Part shown: positions 6,093-14,128 of the stretch, piece by piece
Position numbering within the stretch: the first letter of the stretch is position 1
Layout of the letters: each line of letters begins with the position of its first letter
Origin: Bacteriovoracaceae bacterium UBA2428
Lineage (GTDB): Bacteria > Bdellovibrionota > UBA2428
Assembly: GCA_002343545.1 (NCBI GenBank)
Contig: DDRA01000066.1
Location: forward strand, 61,458-78,447
DNA: 16,990 bases
Reading direction: 5' to 3'
Program-made: the position numbers and the translations under genes
The notes under the pieces: model-generated
What the model was told of the DNA's origin: nothing
What the model saw: the letters and a program-made list of their open reading frames with translations, nothing else
The model's database searches: none

Positions 6093-6344
6093 TTACTGAA
6101 GGTTGATGCCGTTGAGAGAAGAGGGAACTCGGCGGGCTTCGCCGACGTTCATGAATTTTTCGAGCGGGGCGAGATGGCCGAAGGTCCGCGTGGACTCGAC
6201 CTGCGCGTTCGCGGCGATCTCCGAGCGGGTTTCGCGCATCGCGACGAGATTGCGCCCGGGCTCGTCGAAGGACTCTTGCCGGTGGCCCAGGAGGGCCAAG
6301 CCGAGGGTCAGGACGAAGGTAGCGCCGCCGATAGCTTTGGACAT
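6093..6344 (-). CDS. Small membrane-anchored or secreted protein, 83 aa
   Basis: The gene starts at the ATG at 6344, which has GGAGGA about 8 nt upstream; the longer open frame further upstream has no such support. Residues about 4-20 (AIGGATFVLTLGLALLG) are a hydrophobic segment serving as signal peptide or N-terminal anchor. The rest is polar with no Cys and no recognised domain. It sits 62 bp after the VWA lipoprotein stop and 15 bp before the four-cysteine protein gene, all on the minus strand. Small single-anchor proteins next to VWA proteins often act as accessory partners, but nothing in the sequence proves this. Function is unknown. Confidence 0.7.
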   Translation of the reverse strand: MSKAIGGATFVLTLGLALLGHRQESFDEPGRNLVAMRETRSEIAANAQVESTRTFGHLAPLEKFMNVGEARRVPSSLNGINLQ

Positions 6345-6406
6345 GAAGTTCGATCCTCCGTTTGAAGTCGCGTTACGGACGTCTCGGGCGAAGGACGGAT
6401 CCGGGG

Positions 6407-7642
6407 TCAACGGGCTTCGTAGTTGACCCGGATCTCGGTGCCTTCCGCCGGAGCGGAGGATCCGTTGAAGCGGATGCGGTTCTCGGACTCGATGTAGCTC
6501 CAGCCGTTCGAGTCGCTGCGCGGGATCGTCTGTCCGCCCACGCTCACGGTGATCGAATCGGGCTTGGCGTTCGCCTTGAGCGTGTACGCGACTTCGTAGG
6601 AAATCGCGAGGCTCTGGCTCGGGCCGGGCTTCGCGGCGTCCGTAAAGACGACTTCGTTCGTCGCGGGCTCGTATCGCCAACCGCTTTCCGAAGCCACGCT
6701 CACGTTACCGACGCGGACCGAGAGGGTGGACTGCATCGGCGCTTGCTGGAGCGCGAAGCGGTTCGTGTAGCGTTGCACGTCGCGGGCGAGGCCCTCGAGC
6801 ATCGTCGCTTCGTCGTCGTAGACGCAGCCGACGACGTTCGTCTCGGCGGCGTTGCCGTTGATGCCGAGCGCGACGTTCGCGATGCGTTGGCCAGCGACGT
6901 CGGGATCGAGGCCGCCCTGGTTCTGCAGCGTGCAGCCCGGGGCGACGCCCGCCACGAGGGCGCGTGCGCTGATGTAGGAAGGATCCGACTTCAGGGCGCG
7001 GAACTTGGACTTATAGTAGTCCACCGTACGGTTCGAGTTGATCCACTGGTTGGACTCGTCGTCCTGGTCCGAGAGGAACACGAGGATGAGCTGCGCCGAG
7101 GAGCGAAGGAACGAGGAGCCTTTCGTCGAGAGAAGGCTGTGCGCGGCTTCGAGCATGACGGGCGTGTTCGGGGGGAGCGAGTTCGGATCGCCGAGCGTGG
7201 CGACGTGGTTCAAGATTTCGTCGAGCAGCGTGGACGAGGTCCCCGGCTCGAGGAACTTCGTGTGGACAAAGTTGTCCGCGACGGTTTTCTTGCTGCAACC
7301 GGCGTTCGTGCCGCCGGCGCAACCGTGGGCGTTCCCTTTGACGAAGCCGATGCGATAGTCGTTGTTCTCTTGGCCTAGGCGATCGACGAAACGGTCCATG
7401 CGGCCCAGGAGCGAATCCTTCTTGGTCTGCATCGACGAGCTGTAATCGAGCACGAAGAGATAGTCGGCTTGGTAGATCGCCGAAGCGGCGTCCACGCTGA
7501 GGCCGGTGTCGTAGGTGAAGACGTCGGTGTGGCTCGGCACGAAAGTCTTCGGAGCTTCGCCGCAAGCGACCATGGCGACGGCCGCCAAGAAGGTGCTCAT
7601 CAACCGTTGATACTTTCGAAGGCTCATATCCCGCTTGGTCAT
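6407..7642 (-). CDS. VWA-domain lipoprotein with two C-terminal beta repeats, 411 aa
   Basis: The signal peptide ends in a lipobox V-A-M-V-A-C with Cys27. The von Willebrand A domain runs from about 60 to 290 and carries the MIDAS start D-Y-S-S-S (Asp66, Ser68, Ser70) and a second acidic cluster F-L-S-D-Q-D-D (189-195). Cysteines at 108, 116, 237 and 273 suggest disulfides. Two tandem repeats of about 48 residues follow (304-350 and 361-409). They share S-x-x-V-x-V-G, G-W-x-Y, N-x-x-x-F and a closing Y-E, as in adhesion-type beta domains. VWA domains bind protein partners through a metal ion. This one is probably on the outer membrane or cell surface. The ATG at 7642 has GGGGAG 7 nt upstream. 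It heads a minus-strand set with two small secreted proteins, and ribF lies 54 bp upstream. Confidence 0.88.
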   Translation of the reverse strand: MTKRDMSLRKYQRLMSTFLAAVAMVACGEAPKTFVPSHTDVFTYDTGLSVDAASAIYQADYLFVLDYSSSMQTKKDSLLGRMDRFVDRLGQENNDYRIGFVKGNAHGCAGGTNAGCSKKTVADNFVHTKFLEPGTSSTLLDEILNHVATLGDPNSLPPNTPVMLEAAHSLLSTKGSSFLRSSAQLILVFLSDQDDESNQWINSNRTVDYYKSKFRALKSDPSYISARALVAGVAPGCTLQNQGGLDPDVAGQRIANVALGINGNAAETNVVGCVYDDEATMLEGLARDVQRYTNRFALQQAPMQSTLSVRVGNVSVASESGWRYEPATNEVVFTDAAKPGPSQSLAISYEVAYTLKANAKPDSITVSVGGQTIPRSDSNGWSYIESENRIRFNGSSAPAEGTEIRVNYEAR

Positions 7643-7649
7643 AAAGTTC

Positions 7650-7675
7650 TCCCCTGCCCTACGGCTTGCAAGGGG
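7650..7675 (-). promoter_or_regulatory. Hairpin that could cover the VWA lipoprotein ribosome-binding site
   Basis: On the minus strand CCCCTTGC pairs with GCAGGGG (one bulged T, 10-nt loop) and the second arm runs into the Shine-Dalgarno GGGGAG. It could lower translation or, followed by AGAACTTT, be a weak terminator after ribF. Both readings are speculative. Confidence 0.25.
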
Positions 7676-7696
7676 TGGACCATGGCGAAAAAGTCG

Positions 7697-8653
7697 TCAG
7701 CGCAGGCCCAAACGCGCGCGGGCGGTCTCGATATCTTGTTGAATTTGCGAGACTAATTCGGCAAGTCCTTGAAACTTCATTTCGGCACGGAGCCTGTCTC
7801 TAAATTCGACAGTCAGCTGCTTTCCGTACAGGTCCGGCGGCGTTGGCGTGAGGAGTAAATGAGTCTCCACGGTGACTTGGCCGGAGTTCGAAACGGTGGG
7901 TTTGACCCCCACATTCGTAATGGAGGGGTAGGTCTTTCCTTCGATCGTCGCGGACGAAAGGTAAACGCCGCGCGCGGGAAGGCAGGGCGCGCCGATCTGC
8001 GCGACCGCGGGGACGAGGTTCGCGGTGGGAAAGCCAAGTTGGCGTCCGCGTTTGTCTCCGTGCACGACTTCGCCCGTGATCGAGTAGTCGCGGCCGAGAA
8101 GTCGCGCGGCGGGCACCATCTCGCCGGCTTCGATGAGGCGGCGAATGCGCGAGCTCGAGATGAGATCGCCGTCGGACTCGACGCCCGGGATGATCTTGGC
8201 CTCGAAACCGCGCTCCTGAGCCCAGTCGACGATGCGACCCGGGCTGCCTTCGCGATTGTGCCCGAAGAAGAAGTTGCCGCCCACGGCGATGAAGCCGCCC
8301 TTGAGATTTTGCAGCAACACGTGGTCAAAAAAATCGCGCGCGCTCGTTTTGGAGAAGGCGGCGGTGAAGGGGACGACGCGCACTTCGTCGACGCCGAGTC
8401 CGTAGAGAAGGCGCTGCTTCTCGGCGACCGGCGTGAGGCGAGGAACGAGGGTGCCGGGCCGGAGCACTTCGACGGGGTGAGGTTCGAAGGTCATGACGAC
8501 GGTGCGAACGGAGTCGGGCTCGGCGTGCCCGCGTTTCCAACCGACGATCGACTCGACGAGGGCGCGGTGACCACGGTGGACGCCATCAAAATTGCCGATG
8601 GTGATCGCGGATCTCACGCCGCTAAAACTGCCAGCCCCCGCGAAGCGAGGCAA
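7697..8653 (-). CDS. ribF: Bifunctional riboflavin kinase / FAD synthetase
   Basis: This enzyme makes FMN from riboflavin and ATP, then FAD from FMN. The FAD synthetase module has G-N-F-D-G-V-H-R-G-H (20-29), F-E-P-H-P (56-60), G-N-F-F-F-G-H (126-132) and I-S-S-S-R-I-R (165-171). The riboflavin kinase module has G-D-K-R-G-R-Q-L-G-F-P-T-A-N-L (199-213), R-G-V-Y (228-231), N-V-G-V-K-P-T-V (247-254) and V-E-T-H-L-L (262-267). The length of 318 aa is normal for the family. The start is uncertain: the longest frame begins with TTG at 8653, immediately beside an inverted-repeat element, and an internal GTG at 8617 would give M-R-S-A-I-T-I-G-N-F-D-G. Neither has a good Shine-Dalgarno. The gene lies downstream of a Pro/Ser-rich secreted protein gene. 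Confidence 0.95.
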   Translation of the reverse strand: MPRFAGAGSFSGVRSAITIGNFDGVHRGHRALVESIVGWKRGHAEPDSVRTVVMTFEPHPVEVLRPGTLVPRLTPVAEKQRLLYGLGVDEVRVVPFTAAFSKTSARDFFDHVLLQNLKGGFIAVGGNFFFGHNREGSPGRIVDWAQERGFEAKIIPGVESDGDLISSSRIRRLIEAGEMVPAARLLGRDYSITGEVVHGDKRGRQLGFPTANLVPAVAQIGAPCLPARGVYLSSATIEGKTYPSITNVGVKPTVSNSGQVTVETHLLLTPTPPDLYGKQLTVEFRDRLRAEMKFQGLAELVSQIQQDIETARARLGLR

Positions 8654-8654
8654 G

Positions 8655-8734
8655 AAAAGGCGTCAGGTTCCTTTTGGTTCAGCGCCTGCGTCATTTGACG
8701 CGGCTGCTGAACCAAAAGGAACCTGACGCCTTTT
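8655..8734. repeat. 80-bp REP-doublet-like element with a perfect 29-bp inverted repeat
   Basis: Positions 8655-8683 are the exact reverse complement of 8706-8734. Each arm carries AAAAGGCGTCAGGTTCCTTTT, itself a small AAAAGG/CCTTTT dyad. Pairing continues imperfectly inward to TGCG/CGCG-type bases around the loop at 8691-8698. From memory (unchecked) the GTCAGGTTCC core resembles REP sequences linked to RAYT transposases in many proteobacteria, so this may be a REPIN. It fits exactly between the stop codon of the 8733-9773 gene, whose TAA uses its last two bases, and the longest ribF start. The TTTT ends would also let it terminate transcription in both directions. Confidence 0.7.
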
Positions 8735-9773
8735 AGAACTCGAGGTGGTGGAGGCGGCCGCCTTTGGGGGCGCGCAGGGAGAGGATCGTGCCGGCCGGGA
8801 CCCAGAGGCGGTCGCCGCGCTTGATCTCGAAGGTTTCGAGGCTGGCGTTGTCGAGCGAGACCTCGACGAGAAAATCCCCTTCGTGGATTTCGTAGAGGGT
8901 CAGCGTGTCGACCCGGTGGGGCGCTACCTGGGTGAGCTTTTCTTTCGGGTCAAAGCTCCATTCGTCGATGCGCAAGGGCTCGCGTTGCCCTTTCATGTCG
9001 GGCGGCGAGTAGCGACCGCGACGCCATAGCTCCGTGCTCAGAAAGGCGTCGGGGTCTCCAACCTTCACGCCCGCTTCGCGTTCGAGTTTGACCGCCCCCC
9101 GCTCGCGCGGGAGCTGGTTGTAACGGAAGGTCCAACTTTGCTTGAGCTCGCGCAGATTCACGTCGAGCTTAAGCTCGACGGATTTATCGACTTCGAAGGG
9201 AATTCGCGGCACGAGGGCGCGGCAGCGGAGCTTCTCGCAGGCGAAGTTGGGCGCGAGCGTTTTGCCGCCCGGGAGCGTGAGCTTGGTAAAGGGGTCCGTG
9301 CCGATGCGCTTGGCTTCGGGCCTCAGCCTTCCGTGATCGTCCACCGGCAAGAGGGACTCTTTCTCGTTGAACGGAAAGCTGAGTTCCAGCGAGTAAACCT
9401 CGCCGAGCTTCCAAACGCGCGCCTCGAGATCGTTCGCGCCGGCCGTGGCGTCGAACTTGACGTGGACCTTGCCCGGCCGCGCTTCGCCGGCGTGCGGGAT
9501 CTCCGTGTACTTGAGGGGGGTTCGGATTCGGCTGACGACGAGGGCCTCGGAGCTCGGTTTGGGCGAGGGACTCGGAAGCGGACTCTGAGCCATGCTCGGG
9601 GTCGCGGTGGGAATCGGCGCGGGATCTGCCGGTGCGCTGACCGCGACCGAAACGAGGGGCGACGGACTCGGGAGCGGCGAGGCGGAGGGCGCGGGGTTGG
9701 GCTGGGCCCGGCCCGCTAAAGAAAGCGTTAAGAAGAGGCCACCGCAGGCTCCGATCAGTAGGCGCTTTCGCAT
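8733..9773 (-). CDS. Hypothetical secreted protein with Pro/Ser-rich linker, 346 aa
   Basis: No family was recognised. A signal peptide (about 1-23: basic MRKR, hydrophobic core, cleavage near G-R-A-Q) is followed by a low-complexity linker at about 25-75 made of P-S-P, P-A-P and S-P-L units. A folded part then runs to the end. It is predicted to be beta-rich, has two Cys (A-C-E-K-L-R-C-R), and finishes with a short compact module, K-R-G-D-R-L-W-V-P-A-G-T. The linker suggests a periplasmic or envelope-spanning arrangement. The start at 9773 lacks a Shine-Dalgarno but has an extended -10 ending 9 nt upstream. The last codons abut the inverted-repeat element, so the element's insertion may have set the present C-terminus. 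It is divergent from the 883-aa protein gene. Confidence 0.8.
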   Translation of the reverse strand: MRKRLLIGACGGLFLTLSLAGRAQPNPAPSASPLPSPSPLVSVAVSAPADPAPIPTATPSMAQSPLPSPSPKPSSEALVVSRIRTPLKYTEIPHAGEARPGKVHVKFDATAGANDLEARVWKLGEVYSLELSFPFNEKESLLPVDDHGRLRPEAKRIGTDPFTKLTLPGGKTLAPNFACEKLRCRALVPRIPFEVDKSVELKLDVNLRELKQSWTFRYNQLPRERGAVKLEREAGVKVGDPDAFLSTELWRRGRYSPPDMKGQREPLRIDEWSFDPKEKLTQVAPHRVDTLTLYEIHEGDFLVEVSLDNASLETFEIKRGDRLWVPAGTILSLRAPKGGRLHHLEF

Positions 9774-9782
9774 CGAAACCCG

Positions 9783-9791
9783 ATGATATCA
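9783..9791 (-). promoter_or_regulatory. Extended -10 element just upstream of the Pro/Ser-rich protein gene
   Basis: On the minus strand TG-A-TATCAT (TGn plus 5/6 hexamer) ends 9 nt before the ATG at 9773. This predicts an mRNA with a leader of about 2 nt. No -35 match and no Shine-Dalgarno were found. Confidence 0.45.
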
Positions 9792-9819
9792 CCAGACTTC
9801 CCGTACTTACGAGGTGGCG

Positions 9820-9883
9820 CGCTCCCTGCACATTCCAAGGGTAGGGAAGGTAATCGGTGGGCGTTTTGTTCCTTAAGGGAGCG
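9820..9883. repeat. Spaced 8-bp inverted repeat in the divergent 9774-9907 intergenic region
   Basis: CGCTCCCT (9820-9827) and AGGGAGCG (9876-9883) are exact reverse complements 48 bp apart, with CCTTAAGG (9871-9878) beside the right arm. It could be a leader-RNA stem for the 883-aa protein gene or a looping operator pair. No known riboswitch motif was recognised. Confidence 0.3.
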
Positions 9884-9907
9884 AATTTCCTGCCGATAAG
9901 GAGATAA

Positions 9908-12559
9908 GTGGACTTTTCAAATTTGAGAAAGCGTCTGACTCCTCGTCAACGTTCCGGCCTCAAGGCCGTGAGCACGTTGGCGGCTTTGCTCGCGACGGGT
10001 TGGGGGTCCACGGCCCACGCGGACACGTCGATCGTGAACGCCGCCCTGCGGGATCGCCCCTCGCTGGACGCCTTCAATGCCTATCTGAACCAGTACGCGG
10101 GCGCCAAAACGGCGCTTCCCAGCATGAGCGAACTCGGCCGCGTCGAAGAGAGCTATCGCGATGCCCGGGCGGCGGCGCGGGTCGAGCCGATTCGCTTCGA
10201 CGAGCTCTTCGAGAATCTGCAAAAACCGAAACCCGAGACGGCCCTGCGCGCCGCGCGTCGGCAACAAGGCGCGGATTCCATCCTCCGGGTGGCGGCTGGC
10301 CAAGACGTCAAGGAGCACATGCTCCGCAAACTCATTCGAGCTTTGCGCGACAAGAAAGGCGAAAAAACCCCGGACGATAAGGTGCTCGCGGGGATGAACT
10401 ACGCGGCTTTGAAGGCCGTCCTCGCCAAGTTCCTCGGTGGCGCCGCCAAAGCAAGCGAAACGATCGCGACGCTCGATCGGCTCGTGGGCAAGAACGCGGG
10501 CGAAAACCTTTCGCTCGCGCAAAACAGCTCGTTGGACAGCGAGTGGGGCAAAAACCTGAGCGCGCTGCTCGGCCAGACGGGACTCTCGGCGCATGATCTC
10601 GTGTCGGCGGGGCTGGGATCTTCCCTCGATGCCGCGCACGTGCTCGCGAACGGCAGTTTCTCGGAAGGCGTCAGCATCGCCGGAATGGGCGTCGTTGACT
10701 CGGACTCGTACGGTATTCGCGGCACGAACGTGGCCGCCAACGAATTCGATCCGTCGGCCGGCTTCTCGCCGACGGGCATCGCGAATTCCGTTTCCTCCGG
10801 ATCGTCATTGGGAGCATCGCCTTCTCTCGGAGGAGGCTTCGTGAATTCCGGTCGCACGAATGTGGCGACCGCCCCGGGTCCTGAAGCCGGCATTGCCGGT
10901 GCGGCCGGTTTGCATGACCGTGTCGTTCCCGAAGCCAACACGATCGCGAGCGCGTCGCACGCGTCGATCGCAACGCACGACGCGCCGGTTACGAGCAAAA
11001 CGACTCCGAGCGCGCCGTCGTCTTCTGCGCGCGCGCCCGCTTCCAGCCCGCCCGCGGCTTCAACGCCGAAGCAGGATCCCGCGCCGAACCCGGCTCCTTC
11101 GGCTCCGGCGCAACCCACAAAGAACGGTGACGAGGGCTCGGGACTGTTGTTCGGAGGCTCGCCAAGCTCGGCTTCCGCGACCCATGCTTTGACTTCGGCC
11201 AACGGCTCTCGCGGCGCCAGCTCGAATCTCGCAAGTGGACCAAGCGCCGGTTCCTCCGGTTCTTCGGGGGCTGGCGGCGGAGCGGTCGATGGACCGGTTG
11301 ATTCCTGTCCGCAAGTCAAGGATCCGGACATGAAGCACGAGATTCTCGAGGCTCTGAAGTCCAAGAGCCCCGAGGAAAAATGGACGCACGTCGCGACGGC
11401 GATGGACATCCAAGCCGGCAAGAAAGACACCATTGAGACGAACGAAAGATCGGTCATCTCGCGGATGCTGGGCGATACCGAGGCCGAAAGATCAAAACGA
11501 TTGAAGGCCTTAGGCTTCAACGAACTCGACTACGAAAAGATGAAGAGTTTCGTCGAGAGAGGTCGTACTTCGTCGGCTCGCTACGGCTTGGGTATCACCT
11601 TGGGCGATCTCTATCGCTGGCGACAGCCTAACGGGGAGTGGGGGGTCGAAGGCAAACATCCCAAGGCTGATTCGGCTCGTCGTCTTCGGGATCTCTTGGC
11701 GGCTCAGCGACTTGCGGGTCTGCAAGCTTTCGGTAGATTCACCTACGCGGTCAAGGGGTCGGCGTTGGTCTGTGCCGATCGTCCCGTCATGAACGGGTGT
11801 CCTCAGTTCGGAAATCCGTGGATGATTGACGGCGACTATGGTCGCAAGGGCGATCTGCGAGCGGTGACCCTGGGTTTCTTGAAAACGTTGACAGCGTACT
11901 CCGACGATCTTTTCTTCCACAACCCGAATACGATCCGAGATCGGAAACATCGGGTTTTCACGAGCTACGGTGATCCGGTGGGTCCCGTGCGAAATCCGCC
12001 GAGCTTGAACGCCGAAGAAGTCATTCAGAAAGACTTTGGCATTTCGGGAACTCCACTCAAGGATCTCAAGGGTGAAAACCTGTATCGGCCCTCCGGCGTG
12101 GCTTCTTGCCATGGCTCCAACGAAAGCAGCCAGATTCTCCTGGCTCTCCTCTATCAGCATCGGTCTTTAATGGCGGGGAAATGCCGCAATTTTGCGGAGA
12201 ACAAAGACGAAGAAGATAGCGAAGCCGAAATCGCGAAGTTCCCTAAGGTCGACCCGACGCTCGAAAAAGACGTTCTCGCCTCCGTATCCGTGCTTCCCGG
12301 CGGAGCGGTTTCGTTCATGGGGTGCCAAACGATTAAGCGTCGTCGTTTCGTGCTTGAAGTGATGATGAGCTCCGTTTGCGACGACGCCAAAAGCAAGCGC
12401 GTCGAGCTTAAAAACAGCCTAAAGACTTACTGCGATTCCCGCGATCGTAAGGAACAAGTGCAGGAAAGCGACGAGCAAGCCTGTGGCCACTGCTACGGGA
12501 CCTTCGTCGAGGGTCCCGACGGAAAGATGAAGTTCATTCCGGGCGGACTGAAGGACTAG
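9908..12559 (+). CDS. Large secreted protein with Ser/Ala/Pro linker and cysteine-rich C-terminal half, 883 aa
   Basis: No family was recognised. The GTG start at 9908 follows AAGGAG (9898-9903). The export signal has a long basic start (to about residue 19), a hydrophobic core and a likely cleavage after A-H-A (about residue 38). Residues about 40-235 are charged and helical, and about 236-465 become Gly/Ser and then Ser/Ala/Pro-rich low complexity. There is no Cys before residue 467. From 467 on a distinct, probably globular region has ten (467, 622, 631, 734, 759, 806, 824, 842, 859, 862), enough for five disulfides and including a C-G-H-C at 859-862. From about 11400 the codons look less GC-biased than the first half. 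The architecture fits an extracellular or envelope protein with a stalk and a disulfide-locked head. The gene converges on the TPR protein gene with 2 bp between stop codons. Confidence 0.8.
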   Translation: MDFSNLRKRLTPRQRSGLKAVSTLAALLATGWGSTAHADTSIVNAALRDRPSLDAFNAYLNQYAGAKTALPSMSELGRVEESYRDARAAARVEPIRFDELFENLQKPKPETALRAARRQQGADSILRVAAGQDVKEHMLRKLIRALRDKKGEKTPDDKVLAGMNYAALKAVLAKFLGGAAKASETIATLDRLVGKNAGENLSLAQNSSLDSEWGKNLSALLGQTGLSAHDLVSAGLGSSLDAAHVLANGSFSEGVSIAGMGVVDSDSYGIRGTNVAANEFDPSAGFSPTGIANSVSSGSSLGASPSLGGGFVNSGRTNVATAPGPEAGIAGAAGLHDRVVPEANTIASASHASIATHDAPVTSKTTPSAPSSSARAPASSPPAASTPKQDPAPNPAPSAPAQPTKNGDEGSGLLFGGSPSSASATHALTSANGSRGASSNLASGPSAGSSGSSGAGGGAVDGPVDSCPQVKDPDMKHEILEALKSKSPEEKWTHVATAMDIQAGKKDTIETNERSVISRMLGDTEAERSKRLKALGFNELDYEKMKSFVERGRTSSARYGLGITLGDLYRWRQPNGEWGVEGKHPKADSARRLRDLLAAQRLAGLQAFGRFTYAVKGSALVCADRPVMNGCPQFGNPWMIDGDYGRKGDLRAVTLGFLKTLTAYSDDLFFHNPNTIRDRKHRVFTSYGDPVGPVRNPPSLNAEEVIQKDFGISGTPLKDLKGENLYRPSGVASCHGSNESSQILLALLYQHRSLMAGKCRNFAENKDEEDSEAEIAKFPKVDPTLEKDVLASVSVLPGGAVSFMGCQTIKRRRFVLEVMMSSVCDDAKSKRVELKNSLKTYCDSRDRKEQVQESDEQACGHCYGTFVEGPDGKMKFIPGGLKD

Positions 12560-12561
12560 CC

Positions 12562-14121
12562 TTAGTTCATCCGGTTGAGCGTCTCGAGGAGCTTGCGTTC
12601 GGCGCCGCCGAAGCGGCCGCCGTCGATGGCTTTTTTGAGGAGCTCGCGGCCCTTGGCGCCCTGGCCTTGGGCCTGGAGCGCGCGGGCGCAGCCCATGACG
12701 AGCTCGGCCGACGGGAGGCTTCCGTAGTCGGCGTCGTAACGCAGGCAAGACTTGGCTGCCGCGGCGTCGAGCTGCAGGGCGATCGCGCTTTCCGAGTGCG
12801 CGAGGAGCGACTTGGAGTCGATGACGCGTTTCGCGTCGGCGACGAGCGGGTCGAGAAGCTCGGTGACGCGCTTGAGATCCGTACGGACGGCGGCGTCGCT
12901 CGCCTTGAGACCCTCGTCGCGTCGAATATCGAAGATGAGGCGGGCCATGGCTTCGCGCAGTTCCGTCAGCGCGGGATCGTACTTGAAGGCTTGATCGTAC
13001 TCGACGAGGGCGAGGCCCGGCGATCCGCCTTTCGCCGCGCTCTCGCCGCGCTCCATGTGCCAGAGCGCCATCGTGCGCCGGGCGGTACCCTGCTTGGCGT
13101 CTTGTTTGAGGACTTCTTTCGCCGTTTTCTCGGCGGCTTTGGCGTCGCCCGTCTTGAGGAGGCCCATCCCGCGGTAGGCCGCGATGTCGTTTCTTCCTTT
13201 CGCGTTCGCGGGCACGGCCTTCAGCGCTTCGTCGGCCGTCGAAAGCAAGGCCTTCCAGTCGCCCTCGCGCGCTTGGAGCTCGAGCAGTCGGAGCTGGATG
13301 CTTTCGCGCGGGCGATCGAGGGGCGCGAGTTTTTCGTAGGCCTGGCGTGCCTCGGCCCAATGGCCACGGTCGTAGGCCCAGGTCGCGACGTTGATGAGCG
13401 CGAGCTTGTTCTTGGGATCGAAGGCGATGGCTTCGCGGTAGGCGCCGATGGCCTCGGCGTAGCGGCCCATGGAGTCGAGGATGAGGCCCTTCACGAGGTG
13501 GAACTCGGCCTTGAGCGCGGGCGGGGCGTCGGCGTCTTCGAGGACCGGTCGCAGCACGTCGAGCGTTTGCTTGAAGAGGTTCTCGAGCGCCTTGGGGTCG
13601 GCCTTCGGGATCTCGCCCTTGCGGATCATCGTCATGACCCGGTCTTTCCAGGCGACGGCGAGCTTGCGGCGAAGGTCGTGTTCGCCGGGGCGCTTCGTGA
13701 GCGCGCGCTCGAAGAGCTTCATCGCGTCGGTCGGATTGCCGTCGCCCTGCGCGATGTCGCCCATCGTGACGAGCCAATCGTAGCTGTCGCGCAAGGAGTC
13801 CGAGGCCATCTTGGACGAGAGGCGGATGAGCTCGGCCTTCTTCGTGAGACAGTTTTGCAGGAAGTTCCGGGCGTGCTTGGACGCGGGGTTCGTGAGCTCG
13901 CGGCGTAGGGTCTCGAGGTCCTGCCCGAGGCCGCGCAGTTCGGAAAGACGCGCTTCGGCGCCGAAAGAAGCTTCGTTCAGGCGTTTGCGGATGGCGTCGT
14001 TCTGTCCGCAACGCAGATTGAGATCGGCGGCGGGATCGGCGGTAGCGGTGAGCGCGGGAAGCGCCGGCAACGCCGCCAAGAGAAGAGGAAGCTTTATGAC
14101 GATGGACTTCGCACGCGCCAT
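12562..14121 (-). CDS. Exported TPR-repeat protein, 519 aa
   Basis: A signal peptide (basic MARAKSIVIK, hydrophobic LPLLLAALPALPALTA, cleavage near residue 28) precedes a helical-repeat protein. Clear tetratricopeptide units are at about 115-147, 204-236 (G-L-I-L-D-S-M-G-R-Y-x-E-A-I-G-A-Y) and 238-270 (W-A-Y-D-R-G-H-W-A-E-A-R-Q-A-Y). Weaker helical pairs continue to the end. TPRs form a scaffold for protein-protein contacts, here in the periplasm. The open frame extends far upstream, but the ATG at 14121 is preferred: the signal peptide starts there and an extended -10 (TGCTACAAT) ends 7 nt before it. An ATG at 14130 lies inside that box. It diverges from the DCC-family gene, with 17 bp between start codons. 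Confidence 0.88.
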   Translation of the reverse strand: MARAKSIVIKLPLLLAALPALPALTATADPAADLNLRCGQNDAIRKRLNEASFGAEARLSELRGLGQDLETLRRELTNPASKHARNFLQNCLTKKAELIRLSSKMASDSLRDSYDWLVTMGDIAQGDGNPTDAMKLFERALTKRPGEHDLRRKLAVAWKDRVMTMIRKGEIPKADPKALENLFKQTLDVLRPVLEDADAPPALKAEFHLVKGLILDSMGRYAEAIGAYREAIAFDPKNKLALINVATWAYDRGHWAEARQAYEKLAPLDRPRESIQLRLLELQAREGDWKALLSTADEALKAVPANAKGRNDIAAYRGMGLLKTGDAKAAEKTAKEVLKQDAKQGTARRTMALWHMERGESAAKGGSPGLALVEYDQAFKYDPALTELREAMARLIFDIRRDEGLKASDAAVRTDLKRVTELLDPLVADAKRVIDSKSLLAHSESAIALQLDAAAAKSCLRYDADYGSLPSAELVMGCARALQAQGQGAKGRELLKKAIDGGRFGGAERKLLETLNRMN

Positions 14122-14128
14122 GGGTAGC

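Noticed and set aside
8653..8734. The inverted repeat read as a simple terminator only
   Set aside because: A terminator does not need 29 perfectly matched bases or a smaller dyad within each arm. The T-tract is only TTTT and symmetric, so a REP-type element is the better reading, although it may also terminate.
9774..9907. A riboswitch in the leader of the 883-aa protein gene
   Set aside because: No conserved core of c-di-GMP, TPP, FMN, SAM or cobalamin types could be matched; only a spaced 8-bp inverted repeat is present.
12482..12493. C-G-H-C at the end of the 883-aa protein as a thioredoxin/PDI active site
   Set aside because: No thioredoxin fold surrounds it (no preceding strand with F-W-A-x-W and no cis-Pro further on). 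It lies 22 residues from the C-terminus, so it is more likely a structural disulfide or metal site.
12667..13908. A 413-codon plus-strand open frame opposite the TPR gene
   Set aside because: The minus strand has a signal peptide and clear TPR units. The plus frame lacks a start signal and shows the Arg/Glu/Val/Gly pattern of antisense frames.
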